This document shows, in pieces, positions 52,265 to 60,730 of a DNA stretch of 64,000 nucleotides. The stretch's first letter is position 1; each line of letters opens with the position of its first letter. The stretch is from positions 265,394 through 329,393 of the forward strand of contig NZ_AXVM01000006.1 of assembly GCF_000484635.1 (NCBI RefSeq), read 5' to 3'. Origin of the DNA: Comamonas badia DSM 17552. Its GTDB lineage: Bacteria; Pseudomonadota; Gammaproteobacteria; Burkholderiales; Burkholderiaceae_C. Position numbers and translations under genes: made by a program. The notes under the pieces were generated by a model. That model was given only the letters and a program-made list of their open reading frames with translations. It searched no databases and was not told the origin of the DNA.

Positions 52265-52295
52265 TGCTCCTGTGGGAGCGGTTTTAACCGCGAAG
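52265..52295 (+). repeat. single REP-like palindrome
   Basis: GCTCCTGTGGGAGC followed by GCGGTTTTAACCGC and GAAGG: two abutting palindromes. This closely resembles the REP sequences common in Pseudomonas and Xanthomonas genomes. It lies in the 249-base non-coding stretch 52065-52313, just 3' of the PIN toxin gene, where it could also act as a terminator. Apart from it and the fic operators I see nothing in that stretch. Confidence 0.65.
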
Positions 52296-52313
52296 GATGC
52301 ACCGACAGCCCCC

Positions 52314-52742
52314 TCACAGCACCAGCAAATGCTGTGCTTTTGCGCCAGGAACGGCCGCCAGATTGACCCGCGCATCAAAACTGGCAAACCGGCAGCCATG
52401 CCGCACCGCCAGCCCGAGCAAATACGCATCGGTCACCTGCCGGTGCCCCAGCAGATGCGGCCAATGCAAGCTGTCCGTATCCAGCAAGCTGTAGTCATCC
52501 GCAATGAATACGTGCGCCGCAGTCGCCGCCGCCAGCGCCAGGCGCTGCGCCACTGCCGCCAGCGGCAATGCCTGCGGATAAGCGGGCTGCGCCATGATGC
52601 GCAGGCAGCCGTTCTGCGTCAGCGGGCACGATGCCCAGCCATGATGCAACTCTTGCTCCAGCCATTGACTGGCGCGCTGGTGGTGCACATGCGCAGCATC
52701 CAGCAGCGCAATGAGCACGTTCACATCCAGCAATGCACGCAC
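52314..52742 (-). CDS. PIN-domain toxin (VapC-like)
   Basis: A 142-residue PIN protein with Asp6 in MRALLDVNVLIALLD, conserved polar residues in CPLTQNGCLRIM, Asp in QVTDAYLLGLA and Asp in FASFDARV. QNG and TDA are typical of the VapC subgroup that pairs with ribbon-helix-helix antitoxins. The antitoxin gene ends three bases upstream. It is the second complete vapBC-type module in the window and is not closely similar in sequence to the first. Confidence 0.85.
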   Translation of the reverse strand: MRALLDVNVLIALLDAAHVHHQRASQWLEQELHHGWASCPLTQNGCLRIMAQPAYPQALPLAAVAQRLALAAATAAHVFIADDYSLLDTDSLHWPHLLGHRQVTDAYLLGLAVRHGCRFASFDARVNLAAVPGAKAQHLLVL

Positions 52743-52745
52743 GGC

Positions 52746-52997
52746 TTACACCCCTTCGCTGTCGCGCAGTTTGTCGATCAGCTCGTTGCTGACCAGCACA
52801 CCGCGCGAGGCAAAAGGCACAAAGCCCGTCGCTGAGGCGCCGCTCTGCCGCACAGCAGCATCCGCATGCGCCGTCTGGCCCGTCAATGCCTGGCGCAACA
52901 GCCGCGAGACAACCTTGCCCATGCTCACGCTTTCCTGCCGCGCCAGCTCTTTGACGGCCATGAAGGCATCTGGCTCCAGATCGATCGTGGTTCTCAT
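52746..52997 (-). CDS. ribbon-helix-helix antitoxin (VapB-like)
   Basis: An 83-residue protein with AAGGAG upstream of the ATG. The N terminus MRTTIDLEPDAFMAVKELAR then QESVSMGKVVSRLLRQAL is a clear ribbon-helix-helix DNA-binding fold. The C terminus (GVLVSNELIDKLRDSEGV) would bind the PIN toxin. A perfect 10-base palindrome 47 bases upstream is the likely operator for autorepression. Confidence 0.82.
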   Translation of the reverse strand: MRTTIDLEPDAFMAVKELARQESVSMGKVVSRLLRQALTGQTAHADAAVRQSGASATGFVPFASRGVLVSNELIDKLRDSEGV

Positions 52998-53043
52998 GTC
53001 GAGGGCTCCTTGAGATCAGCATCCCGATGCGTTGATCTTATTA

Positions 53044-53069
53044 CACCATGATGATTTACCATCATGGTG
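53044..53069. promoter_or_regulatory. 10-base perfect palindrome, candidate vapBC operator
   Basis: CACCATGATG (53044-53053) and CATCATGGTG (53060-53069) flank a six-base AT spacer, upstream of the antitoxin gene. TAATAA next to it on the minus strand may be the -10 element. Confidence 0.65.
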
Positions 53070-53115
53070 CGTTTTCCGCTACTCCCTCGAAGCGAACTCG
53101 CCACCTGATGGATCT

Positions 53116-53616
53116 CTACCCCACCAGCACCTTCGCCGGCACCCCCACTGCCACAGCTCCCGCCGGCACGTCCTGCAACACCACGGCATTGGCGCCGATC
53201 ACCGCATGCGCGCCAATCGTGACGCCACCGAGTATCTTGGCGCCCGCGCCCACATCCACATGCCCGCCCAGCACCGGCGCACCGCCATCGCCCTGGGTGC
53301 CCAGCGTGACCTGCTGGAATAGCAGGCAGTTCACCCCGATGCGCGCACCGGGGTGGATCACCACGCCGTTCGGGTGCGGCAGTAGCAGCCCACCGCCGAT
53401 CTGGCAATTGAGCGGAACATCCGCCCCGCTGACCGCGCTCCAGAACCGGTGGCGCAGCACCGCCCATTTCTTGCGCAACTGCGCCCACGTGCCCGGCGCT
53501 GCCGCATGGCGCTGGTAGTCGCGCAGGCTGGCCAGCAGGCGCTTGCCGGGGTTCCATTCGCCGGGATTGAGGGCTTCACGGTGCCAGTCGGGCACCTCGC
53601 CGCTGGTTGAAATCAT
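53116..53616 (-). CDS. serine-acetyltransferase-like left-handed beta-helix enzyme
   Basis: A 166-residue protein from the ATG at 53616; the frame continues to 53667. The N-terminal helices are followed by hexapeptide repeats. GGGLLLPHPNGVVIHPGARI and QQVTLGTQGDGGAPVLGGHV give the His and loop typical of serine O-acetyltransferases. The end, DVPAGAVAVGVPAKVLVG, is standard for these acyltransferases. At polysaccharide loci, such proteins often acetylate sugars rather than make cysteine. A damaged second copy lies at 55505-55944. Confidence 0.85.
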   Translation of the reverse strand: MISTSGEVPDWHREALNPGEWNPGKRLLASLRDYQRHAAAPGTWAQLRKKWAVLRHRFWSAVSGADVPLNCQIGGGLLLPHPNGVVIHPGARIGVNCLLFQQVTLGTQGDGGAPVLGGHVDVGAGAKILGGVTIGAHAVIGANAVVLQDVPAGAVAVGVPAKVLVG

Positions 53617-53827
53617 AAATAATACCCTGATGCATTTTTTCATCAATCCAATATCCGCCATTTTCAATGAATACTGGTGCAGCCGGAAATATATAAAGAG
53701 TTGTCATAAATATTTCAACAAATTGCCAAGGCGCAAGGCTTCGCACGACCAATCAGACTGGAAACTACCAGCGGATAAATTCATTGGATATTTTTGGAAA
53801 ACGCAGCCACTGCATAAATCCTCTGGC
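53617..53827. other. non-coding AT-richer gap
   Basis: 211 bases between the acetyltransferase and GMC oxidoreductase genes. The sequence is AT-richer than the surroundings. I see no convincing gene, hairpin or repeat here. Confidence 0.4.
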
Positions 53828-55267
53828 CTACGCCTTGACGATGCGTCTTAAATGATCAGCCAGCCTCAGCGTGAGTTGAATCAGCGGCATGGTGGGGTTG
53901 CCACCGCCACCCGTGGCAAATACGCTGCTGCCGGCGATGAAGAGATTGCTCACACCAAACACCTTGCAGTTTTCATCCACCACGCCGTCCGCCTTGTCAG
54001 CAGCCATGCGCGTACCGCCCATGTGATGGGCATGCGGGCTGACCGGCATGAACACGTCATCGCGCAAAATGTAATCACGCAGCTTGACAAAACCCAGACC
54101 CGAATCGGCAAATGCCTTGGCCGCTTCCATGGCAACTACCTTCACGGTTTTGATATCACGCTCGGACAGCTGCCAATTAAGCTTGGCCCGCCGCAAGCCA
54201 AAATAATCTGTCTCGTCGGACAGCTCGATCCTGTTACCGCTGCGCTCGGGAAACTGCTCCAGCAAGGTGCCAATAACACCTTCGCCTGGACAATTGATGC
54301 GCGTGATCAACTCTATCTTGTCATCCAGCCCCAAATCACAGACCAGTCCCTTCAAAAACGTCTTGACTTTAGCCGTACGCCCGTAGGATTTTAGTTGTCG
54401 AACAACGCCGAAACTTACATTCCCGCGTCCGACATCTTTTTCTTTTACCAAGCGAGGTGTGGTAAATACACTCCAATCTTGTTCAATCTCTTGATCCTTG
54501 ACAACAAATTCACCCAGTTCCACATTCAGGTGTTCCATAAAACCAACGCCAGTCATACTATTAATATGATCCACAGCCATCAATGACACGCTATTTAGCA
54601 ACATTCTCGAATTTTCTATTCCACCCATTGCCAAGACATAGTTTTTGGCTTTCACGGCACGCTGCTGCTTATCGTATCCTGCGGCACTCAGTTGAACAAC
54701 ACCACCGCTAATTCGATCATATCGAACGTCGATTAAATTACAATTCAAATACAAATTGACATTATTATGCTCTTCCAGTTGTTTTTTATATTTTTCCGCA
54801 AACCTCGTAGGCGGGCTTAGAGCAAAATGATCTGCCTCAAAATATCCTCCATCAAAAGACTCATTCTCAGTCGCAAACCCATTTTCAGGAATATCCAATA
54901 TTTGCATCGCCTCTGGTTGATAGCGATTCAACTCATCAAACGAAATTGGCCAACCCGGCAAATCACCCGCGATTGCGCGCTCAAAATCCTCCTTGACAAA
55001 GGGCCGACAACGCCCACTCCAATGATTGGATGTGCCACCAAAATAGCGCAATCGCGTCGATTCCGCATATAAATCCCGGCCTAGCGATTCTATTTTGTAC
55101 ACATCCTGCGATTGCTGGCCATACTCCATGCCTCCCGCTTCGATCAATCCCACATGCAAGCCTATTTCTGCCATTTTGAGTGCCAACGTGATTCCAGCGG
55201 GGCCCGCACCGACAACGCAGACATCAAACTCTGGCAGGTTCGCAGATTGAGAAAAATCGAAAATCAT
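53828..55267 (-). CDS. GMC-family FAD oxidoreductase
   Basis: A 479-residue protein. The ATG at 55267 has GAGGAAG upstream, which favours it over the longer frame. FAD binding: FDVCVVGAGPAGITLALKMA near residue 15 and GLIEAGG. RLRYFGGTSNHWSGRCRPF is typical of the GMC branch related to sugar and alcohol dehydrogenases. The C-terminal catalytic region has SPHAHHMGGTRMA and the end ATGGGGNPTMPLIQLTLRLA. Substrate is unknown; the locus suggests a sugar or polyol. The small Tat-signal protein gene seven bases upstream probably makes its partner. Confidence 0.85.
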   Translation of the reverse strand: MIFDFSQSANLPEFDVCVVGAGPAGITLALKMAEIGLHVGLIEAGGMEYGQQSQDVYKIESLGRDLYAESTRLRYFGGTSNHWSGRCRPFVKEDFERAIAGDLPGWPISFDELNRYQPEAMQILDIPENGFATENESFDGGYFEADHFALSPPTRFAEKYKKQLEEHNNVNLYLNCNLIDVRYDRISGGVVQLSAAGYDKQQRAVKAKNYVLAMGGIENSRMLLNSVSLMAVDHINSMTGVGFMEHLNVELGEFVVKDQEIEQDWSVFTTPRLVKEKDVGRGNVSFGVVRQLKSYGRTAKVKTFLKGLVCDLGLDDKIELITRINCPGEGVIGTLLEQFPERSGNRIELSDETDYFGLRRAKLNWQLSERDIKTVKVVAMEAAKAFADSGLGFVKLRDYILRDDVFMPVSPHAHHMGGTRMAADKADGVVDENCKVFGVSNLFIAGSSVFATGGGGNPTMPLIQLTLRLADHLRRIVKA

Positions 55268-55274
55268 CGCTTCC

Positions 55275-55460
55275 TCATTTGAAATATGCAGATGGCAGTA
55301 TCCACCCATCCACAATCAAGAAATCGCTTCCAAGCCGCTCATGCACCGGCTTACGGTTGCACAGCAATGCTGCCGTGCCCAGCGCGGCCGAGGCAGAGCC
55401 CAGCAGCCAGCCGATAAAAAAGCGGCGACTCGTCCGTCGTTGTTGAGCAGCGTGCTGCAT
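55275..55460 (-). CDS. small twin-arginine-signal protein, probable GMC partner
   Basis: A 61-residue protein starting MQHAAQQRRTSRRFFIGWLL, with AAAGGA six bases upstream. The RRTSRRFFIGWLLGSASAAL stretch is a Tat-like signal or anchor; TSRRFFIGW fits the S-R-R-x-F-x core. The short remainder ends VDGWILPSAYFK. It is immediately upstream of the GMC gene, as are small Tat subunits of membrane dehydrogenases such as the gluconate dehydrogenase type. A role in export or anchoring of the GMC enzyme is inferred. Confidence 0.65.
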   Translation of the reverse strand: MQHAAQQRRTSRRFFIGWLLGSASAALGTAALLCNRKPVHERLGSDFLIVDGWILPSAYFK

Positions 55461-55504
55461 TGCAAATCCTTTCACTAAAACCATTCGATATACCGCAATC
55501 AAAT

Positions 55505-55944
55505 GCATTGGCGCCGACGCGCGCATGCGCGCCAATCGTCACGCCGCCCAGCGCCTTGGCGCCTGCGCCCACATCCGCATTGTCACCCACCAGCATCGGC
55601 GCGCAGTCATCGCCCGGGTGCTCAGTGTGACTTTTTGAAACAGCAGACAGTTCACCCCAATGCCTACATCAGGTTGGATCACTACGCCATTGGGGTGCGG
55701 CAGCAGCACCCCGGCCGCCAATCTGGTAATTGAGCGGAATATCCGCCCCACTGACCGCGCTCCAGAACCGGTGGCGCAGCACCGCCCATTTTTTGCGTAA
55801 CTGCGCCCACGCCCCCAGCGCTGTCGCATGGCGCTGGTAGTCGCGCAGGCTGGCCAGCATGCGCTTGCCGGGGTTCCATTCGCCGGGATTGAGGGCTTCG
55901 CGGGTCCAGTCCGACGTAATGTCACTGATTAGTGGAGCAGTCAT
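55505..55944 (-). pseudogene. broken second copy of the serine-acetyltransferase-like gene
   Basis: From the ATG at 55944 it reads MTAPLISDITSDWTREALNP then GEWNPGKRMLASLRDYQRH, nearly identical to the intact copy at 53116-53616. A one-base gain near 55712 (GGCGGCCGGGG against GGCGGTGGGC) shifts the frame and leads to a stop. A one-base loss near 55618 restores register. The similarity ends abruptly after GANA, near 55505, before the last hexapeptide repeats. Three lesions make function very unlikely. It lies directly upstream of the Tat/GMC genes. Confidence 0.85.
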
Positions 55945-55963
55945 TTAAAAATGACGTTGAAAA

Positions 55964-56947
55964 TTAATCTTCTATATCTTTCAATGCCAACGCCAATGAT
56001 TTCAAATCAACCTGAAAGTCATCAAATGCGAATTTTTTAAAATTATGAGAGGAATCTATTTTTTTTACAACACGCCAATCCAAAACACCACGAATGCCAC
56101 GCCACAAGGAGCCGGGATACATGACTGCATGTGATTTCCGAAATGGATTAACGACAAATCCAGATGGAAACAGCTCTACCAATGAAAATTTAGAGGCCAA
56201 AGAAAATGGCATCCATCCAAGACCAGCCCCATGTATGGCCACAACACTTTTTGCTGTTAGCCATTTATCCATTTGTTCTGAAATGGATAAATCCTCCAAA
56301 TATAATTTTTCATACCCATGTAATTTTAAAAAATTGCCAACATCAAGCTCATTGATTAATTTTCTAGTACCTTTTCTAGGGATAAAATATTTTCCATCCG
56401 CAGGAATTTGGGGGAATATTCCATTTGCGAAATTTTTCGCTTTTCGCATGTAATGAAAAAAATTATCATCATTGATTGGCGATTGGAATATCGGGGCGTT
56501 TATATTTTGATCCGTGATTAAGCAATTAAAACCTAATTTTGAAAATAATTCATACCCCAACGCACCATCTTTTTTTGAAAAAATAATACCCACATTTTCT
56601 TCAGAAATAGAAAAATCCATGCAAAGAATGGCGAGAGATGTTAAATGATACTGCGTGAGATGCGCTATGTTGCCATTAAAAAAATTTCTGGCATCATAGA
56701 ACACTTTTTCGTCACTAAATTTTTGAATTTTTAATTTAAAAAAATTGAATTTATTTTTTTTAAATGCTGTTGTTTTTCGGCTCAATTGAAATTCATCACA
56801 AGCAGGTGGAATATAAATTTGATTTTGATACAATAATTCACAGCCTAATTCGTAGCAATTATTTATCCTGGTGCTTGCACCGTATACCCACGCTGGAGGC
56901 GCACTCAAACCACGATGAGAAACGGTCAATCGAGTGAGATTCGTCAT
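55964..56947 (-). CDS. glycosyltransferase family 61 (DUF563)
   Basis: A 327-residue protein in DNA that is strikingly AT-rich compared with the rest of the window. The C-terminal signature SVVAIHGAGLGWMPFSLASK then LVELFPSGFVVNPF matches DUF563/GT61 transferases. FIPRKGTRKLINE and the ED-type EKLYLEDLSISEQM also fit. The N-terminal half is Lys/Phe-rich and divergent. Codon use differs from neighbours, suggesting recent acquisition together with the next gene. It presumably adds a sugar or decorates the EPS. Confidence 0.8.
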   Translation of the reverse strand: MTNLTRLTVSHRGLSAPPAWVYGASTRINNCYELGCELLYQNQIYIPPACDEFQLSRKTTAFKKNKFNFFKLKIQKFSDEKVFYDARNFFNGNIAHLTQYHLTSLAILCMDFSISEENVGIIFSKKDGALGYELFSKLGFNCLITDQNINAPIFQSPINDDNFFHYMRKAKNFANGIFPQIPADGKYFIPRKGTRKLINELDVGNFLKLHGYEKLYLEDLSISEQMDKWLTAKSVVAIHGAGLGWMPFSLASKFSLVELFPSGFVVNPFRKSHAVMYPGSLWRGIRGVLDWRVVKKIDSSHNFKKFAFDDFQVDLKSLALALKDIED

Positions 56948-56948
56948 T

Positions 56949-57862
56949 TTATTTTAAAATCCATCGGGCCACGCCATTTAAAAAAATTAATGGAGAATGA
57001 CAAAGAACACCAAACAAAAAAATTATCGATTCAACAAAATACTCTTTTTTGTTTTTTCCACATTCGTTATAATAAGAAATTAATCTATTTATTTGACCGT
57101 GAAAATAAATTCCAGATATTCTTAGACTATTGCTCTTTCTTGATATTTTATTTATCTCCCTGCTAACAAAAAGAAAATCCAAAAAAGTTTTGATACTTAA
57201 TTTACTGGAAATATTTTCACCATATAGATCTGATGGCAGATAATAATAATATTTTGCATTTTTATCGTAAACTATTTTTTTTATTTTTGAACAAATCAAT
57301 GCTGTAAAATGATTGTCTTCATGTATAACACCAATTAAAAATCTGGAATTCCCAATCAAATTTTTCGAATAAATTTTCCCAACAACAGGCACAAAACCAA
57401 TAAAATTATCAACATCATGCGATCCATCATTAATATCTTTCCAACTCATTGAAAATGGATTGGTTGAATTATTTTTTGATTGACTTACAGAATATATCGA
57501 TCCGGTTGCTAATTCCACGCCGTTGATTTCAATCAAGTTCATTAACGTTTCATTGAAATTTTTTGATATTGTATCATCAGCATCTATGAAACTAATAAAA
57601 TTACAAGTCGATTTTTCTATGCCAAAATTTCTTGCGGAACTCACACCGCCATTTTTTTTAGGAAAACTTTTATTATTGTAGGATATTTTTTTTGCCAAAA
57701 TCGAGCTACTAACTCAGTGCTATCGGTGGCGCCATCTATGATAACTAATATTTCATCTGGTAAACGTGTTTGTTCAATTAAAGAGGTGACGCAACGATCC
57801 AGCGTGTTTTCTGCGTTATAGGCTGGAATAATGTATGAGACATTATTTTCTGAAATTTTCAT
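56949..57862 (-). pseudogene. glycosyltransferase family 2 split by a frameshift at an A8 tract
   Basis: The frame from the ATG at 57862 (MKISENNVSYIIPAYNAENT, a standard GT2 opening) ends FLKKMAV-stop. The rest of the enzyme continues in another frame: FPKKNGGVSSARNFGIEKS, then FISFIDADDTIS (the DxD site), and runs to 56949. The break is at eight consecutive A residues on the coding strand (57652-57659). One extra A, or a -1 slip on A AAA AAA, would restore a product of about 303 residues. It may be dead, phase-variable, frameshifted by design or a sequencing error. The region is very AT-rich like the neighbouring GT61 gene. Confidence 0.8.
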
Positions 57863-57877
57863 TTAATCCTCCATGAA

Positions 57878-58822
57878 TTACTTCGTTGGATACATGCCAT
57901 ATTTTGTAATTTTGAGAATTTTAGAAATTAATTTTCCATTTTTGGAATGAATGTTTATAAAATCAAAACGACGATATTTAATGAAATTTTTCATGCTTAA
58001 TACAAAATCACCCAGATGGGCCAGCACCACATGCGCCAGCACGCCCGCCAGGCCGTAATGCTTGCGGTAATACAGTAATTCGCTCTCCACCTGCAGCGCA
58101 GATATCTGCCGTCCGCTTTGCGTGATGGTGCTGGCCGATTTGGCGCTCTCGCCCCCCAGGTGCACCACGCTGGTGGCGCCGGTATAAAACACGCTCCAGC
58201 CGGCGGCTTTCACTCGGCGGCATAAATCCACCTCTTCAGAATACAGAAAGTAGCGCGGGTCAAACAGCCCCACCTCGTCGACCACGCTCTTGCGCATCAA
58301 AAAGAAGCAACCAGGCACCCAGTCACATTCGCGTTCGCCCTGGTGGTCCCAATCCAACTCATCCACCAGCCGCACCCAAGGCATCAGCCGTGCCAGGCCG
58401 GTGCGGTTCAAAAAAACATTGAACGGTGTGGGGAAATATCGGCAACTGGGCTGCAAGCTGCCATCCTCGCCCGTTAGCCGCACGCCCACCACGCCGCAGC
58501 GCGGGTGGCGCTGCATCACGTCCAGCGCGGCGCGCAGCGAATCCGGCTGCACAAAGGCATCGGTGTTGAGCAGCAGCACATAGTCGCCCAAGAGGTGCGG
58601 CACCATCTGGTTGTTGGCCCGGCCAAAGCCGACGTTCTCGGCATTCACCTGCACGAAGGCGCCGGGGTGATCGCGCTGCAGCACGGCGACGGAATCGTCC
58701 CTGGAGGCGTTGTCCACCACCCAGTAGCGCAGCGCCAGCCCTTCACCCGCCGCATCACATGCGGCAAACATGCGCGCCAGCAGATGGGCGGTGTTGTAGT
58801 TGACGATGATGACGTCGATCAT
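57878..58822 (-). CDS. glycosyltransferase family 2, rhamnosyltransferase-like
   Basis: A 314-residue enzyme. The ATG at 58822 (MIDVIIVNYNTAHLLARMFA) opens the GT-A fold; the longer frame covers the end of the ABC transporter gene. Motifs are YWVVDNASRDDSV, VNAENVGFGRANNQMVPHL, LLLNTDAFVQPDSL and YFLYSEEVDLCRRVKAAGW. This combination is typical of WbbL-type rhamnosyltransferases. The last 40 residues become Lys/Ile-rich (FDFINIHSKNGKLISKILKI), and the base composition shifts to AT there, as though the 3' end was replaced. Confidence 0.87.
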   Translation of the reverse strand: MIDVIIVNYNTAHLLARMFAACDAAGEGLALRYWVVDNASRDDSVAVLQRDHPGAFVQVNAENVGFGRANNQMVPHLLGDYVLLLNTDAFVQPDSLRAALDVMQRHPRCGVVGVRLTGEDGSLQPSCRYFPTPFNVFLNRTGLARLMPWVRLVDELDWDHQGERECDWVPGCFFLMRKSVVDEVGLFDPRYFLYSEEVDLCRRVKAAGWSVFYTGATSVVHLGGESAKSASTITQSGRQISALQVESELLYYRKHYGLAGVLAHVVLAHLGDFVLSMKNFIKYRRFDFINIHSKNGKLISKILKITKYGMYPTK

Positions 58823-58835
58823 GCGCTGAGTAGAC

Positions 58836-60635
58836 TCATGATTGAATAGCTTCAGGCGATTTTCCAGCAAGCGTTGTAGGCTGTTTTTTGTCAATATTTT
58901 CCAACGCAGCCTCGTGCGCCAGCCCGCCTTCCAGGCGGTAGATGCGGTTGCAGCGCGCCAGCGTGGATACGCGGTGCGCAATCATCAGAATGATGATGCC
59001 GGGGTTCAGTTGATAGATTGCATCCATCACCTTGGCCTCGGTCTTGCCATCCAGCGCGCTGGTAGCTTCGTCCAGTACCAGCACATCCGCCTTTTTGTAG
59101 AGTGCGCGGGCAATGCCGATGCGCTGGCGCTGCCCGCCAGAAAGCTGCACGCCGCGCTCGCCCACGCGGGTGTGCACGCCTTCGGGCAGGCTGGTGATGA
59201 AGTCGCCCAGCTGCGCGGCCTGCAGCGCCTGCTGCAGGTGGGCTGGGTCAATGTCTGCCGGGCGCAGGCCCAGGGCGACGTTTTCGGCAATCGATTTGTC
59301 GCACAGAAAAATGGCCTGCGGCACATGGGCGATGCGCCGGTGCCAGGTGGGCATGTTGTGCGCGTCCAGCGATTCGCCGTTCACCACGACTGCCCCGGCA
59401 GTGGGTGTAAGCAAGCCCATGCAGATATCAAGCAGCGTGCTTTTGCCCCCGCCTGTGACGCCGATGAAGCCCACGCGCTCGCCGGCGTGAATGGCAAGGT
59501 TCACGCCACGCAGCACTTCTTTTTGCTCTGGGTCGTAGGCAAAGCGGATGTTGCGCAGTTCGATGCTGTGCAGGGGAGCGGCTGGCAATGCATCTGCGGG
59601 CGGTGCAGAAGGCGCGGGGGAAATGGGCAAGCTGAGTAATTCCAGCGTCTCTTGCGCCGTGGCAATGCCCCCGCGGTAGCTGGCGTAGCCGTTGTAAATA
59701 GTTTGCACATGTGGCAGCAGGCGTTGACCGCCCAGTGCCAGGGCGCCCAGTACAGGTAGAGCTTCTGCCAAGCCACCAGCGCCGCGTACCAGCCAGTTGG
59801 CCAAAGCGATCACGAGAATAATGGCAATGCTTTCGATGACGTACTTTGGGGCGCCTGCAAACGTCGCGTTAGTGGCTTGGGCGGTGCGCACTGCTCGGTC
59901 AGTCTGTTCGAATTGGCTGACATACACCTGTTGGTTATGCTCAAGAATGATGTCGCGGATAGCGCCAATACCCTCTTGCAACGACTGAATGCGACGAGCA
60001 TCACCTTGTGCAATTGTTTCGCTGTTGATCTGTAGCTTGCTCTTTGCCCATACGCTTGTCGCTACGTACAAACCGCCGATCACTGCGCCTGCAACCAGCG
60101 CAATTTTCGCATCGACCAGCAGTAGCGCACCCAAAATCGATGCCGCAATAACGGCAGAGACAATCATGTTCAGCAACGACACAAGAGAGCCCGCCGTCAG
60201 CATGCCAATTTTGTTGACAGCGGAGAGTGTCTCGCTGCTGTTGCGCTGCAAGTGATACACATAGGACTGGCGTAATACTCGGCTGAAGACCAATGCGCCA
60301 AGGTCTGCACCGATGGCAAAGATGACTCGATTGCCGCTCCAAGTGAGCAGCAACCGCAGGACACCAGCGCCTAGCGCCAAACCAGCAAATGCGATCGAGG
60401 CAGCAGTGAGCCGCGAGCTGCCCAGTGCAGCTGCAAAAACGTCGAGTGCATTTGCAGCCCAAGGCGCCTTGTCTAAAAATTCGGAGCTGGCCAATAAGCC
60501 CAAAAAGGGCACGATGGCGCCCAACGTGGATACTTCTGCAAACGCACCAGCCACCATCAGCAAGAGCACCAGCGCCAACTGCCACCGCCGTTTGGTGCTG
60601 AGGTGGCGCAACAACGAGTAAACCAGTGTGTACAT
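58836..60635 (-). CDS. ABC transporter (fused membrane and ATPase), PglK/MsbA-like
   Basis: A 599-residue half-transporter. The N-terminal membrane domain has about six helices (residues 15-300). The ATPase has Walker A GVTGGGKSTLLDICMGL, signature LSGGQRQRIGIARALYKKA and Walker B VLVLDEATSALDG, then the H-loop IAHR. The layout fits exporters that flip lipid-linked oligosaccharides, and the locus supports that. The last 20 residues (NIDKKQPTTLAGKSPEAIQS) are encoded by a dispersed repeat copy, so the natural C terminus may have been replaced. Confidence 0.88.
   Translation of the reverse strand: MYTLVYSLLRHLSTKRRWQLALVLLLMVAGAFAEVSTLGAIVPFLGLLASSEFLDKAPWAANALDVFAAALGSSRLTAASIAFAGLALGAGVLRLLLTWSGNRVIFAIGADLGALVFSRVLRQSYVYHLQRNSSETLSAVNKIGMLTAGSLVSLLNMIVSAVIAASILGALLLVDAKIALVAGAVIGGLYVATSVWAKSKLQINSETIAQGDARRIQSLQEGIGAIRDIILEHNQQVYVSQFEQTDRAVRTAQATNATFAGAPKYVIESIAIILVIALANWLVRGAGGLAEALPVLGALALGGQRLLPHVQTIYNGYASYRGGIATAQETLELLSLPISPAPSAPPADALPAAPLHSIELRNIRFAYDPEQKEVLRGVNLAIHAGERVGFIGVTGGGKSTLLDICMGLLTPTAGAVVVNGESLDAHNMPTWHRRIAHVPQAIFLCDKSIAENVALGLRPADIDPAHLQQALQAAQLGDFITSLPEGVHTRVGERGVQLSGGQRQRIGIARALYKKADVLVLDEATSALDGKTEAKVMDAIYQLNPGIIILMIAHRVSTLARCNRIYRLEGGLAHEAALENIDKKQPTTLAGKSPEAIQS
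58844..58898 (+). repeat. dispersed hairpin repeat copy forming the ABC transporter 3' end
   Basis: TTGAATAGCTTCAGGCG, then CAGCAAGCGTTGTAGGCTG and TTTTTTGTCAA. Head, arm and T-rich tail follow the family order. Confidence 0.5.
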
Positions 60636-60730
60636 GAGACGTAAGCGTAACGGGTAACGCGGTGGTGGTGATCCAATTCACCTAGACTCGACACCCTGTG
60701 AAAAATCTGCAAGCCTAGCACCACCTGTAC

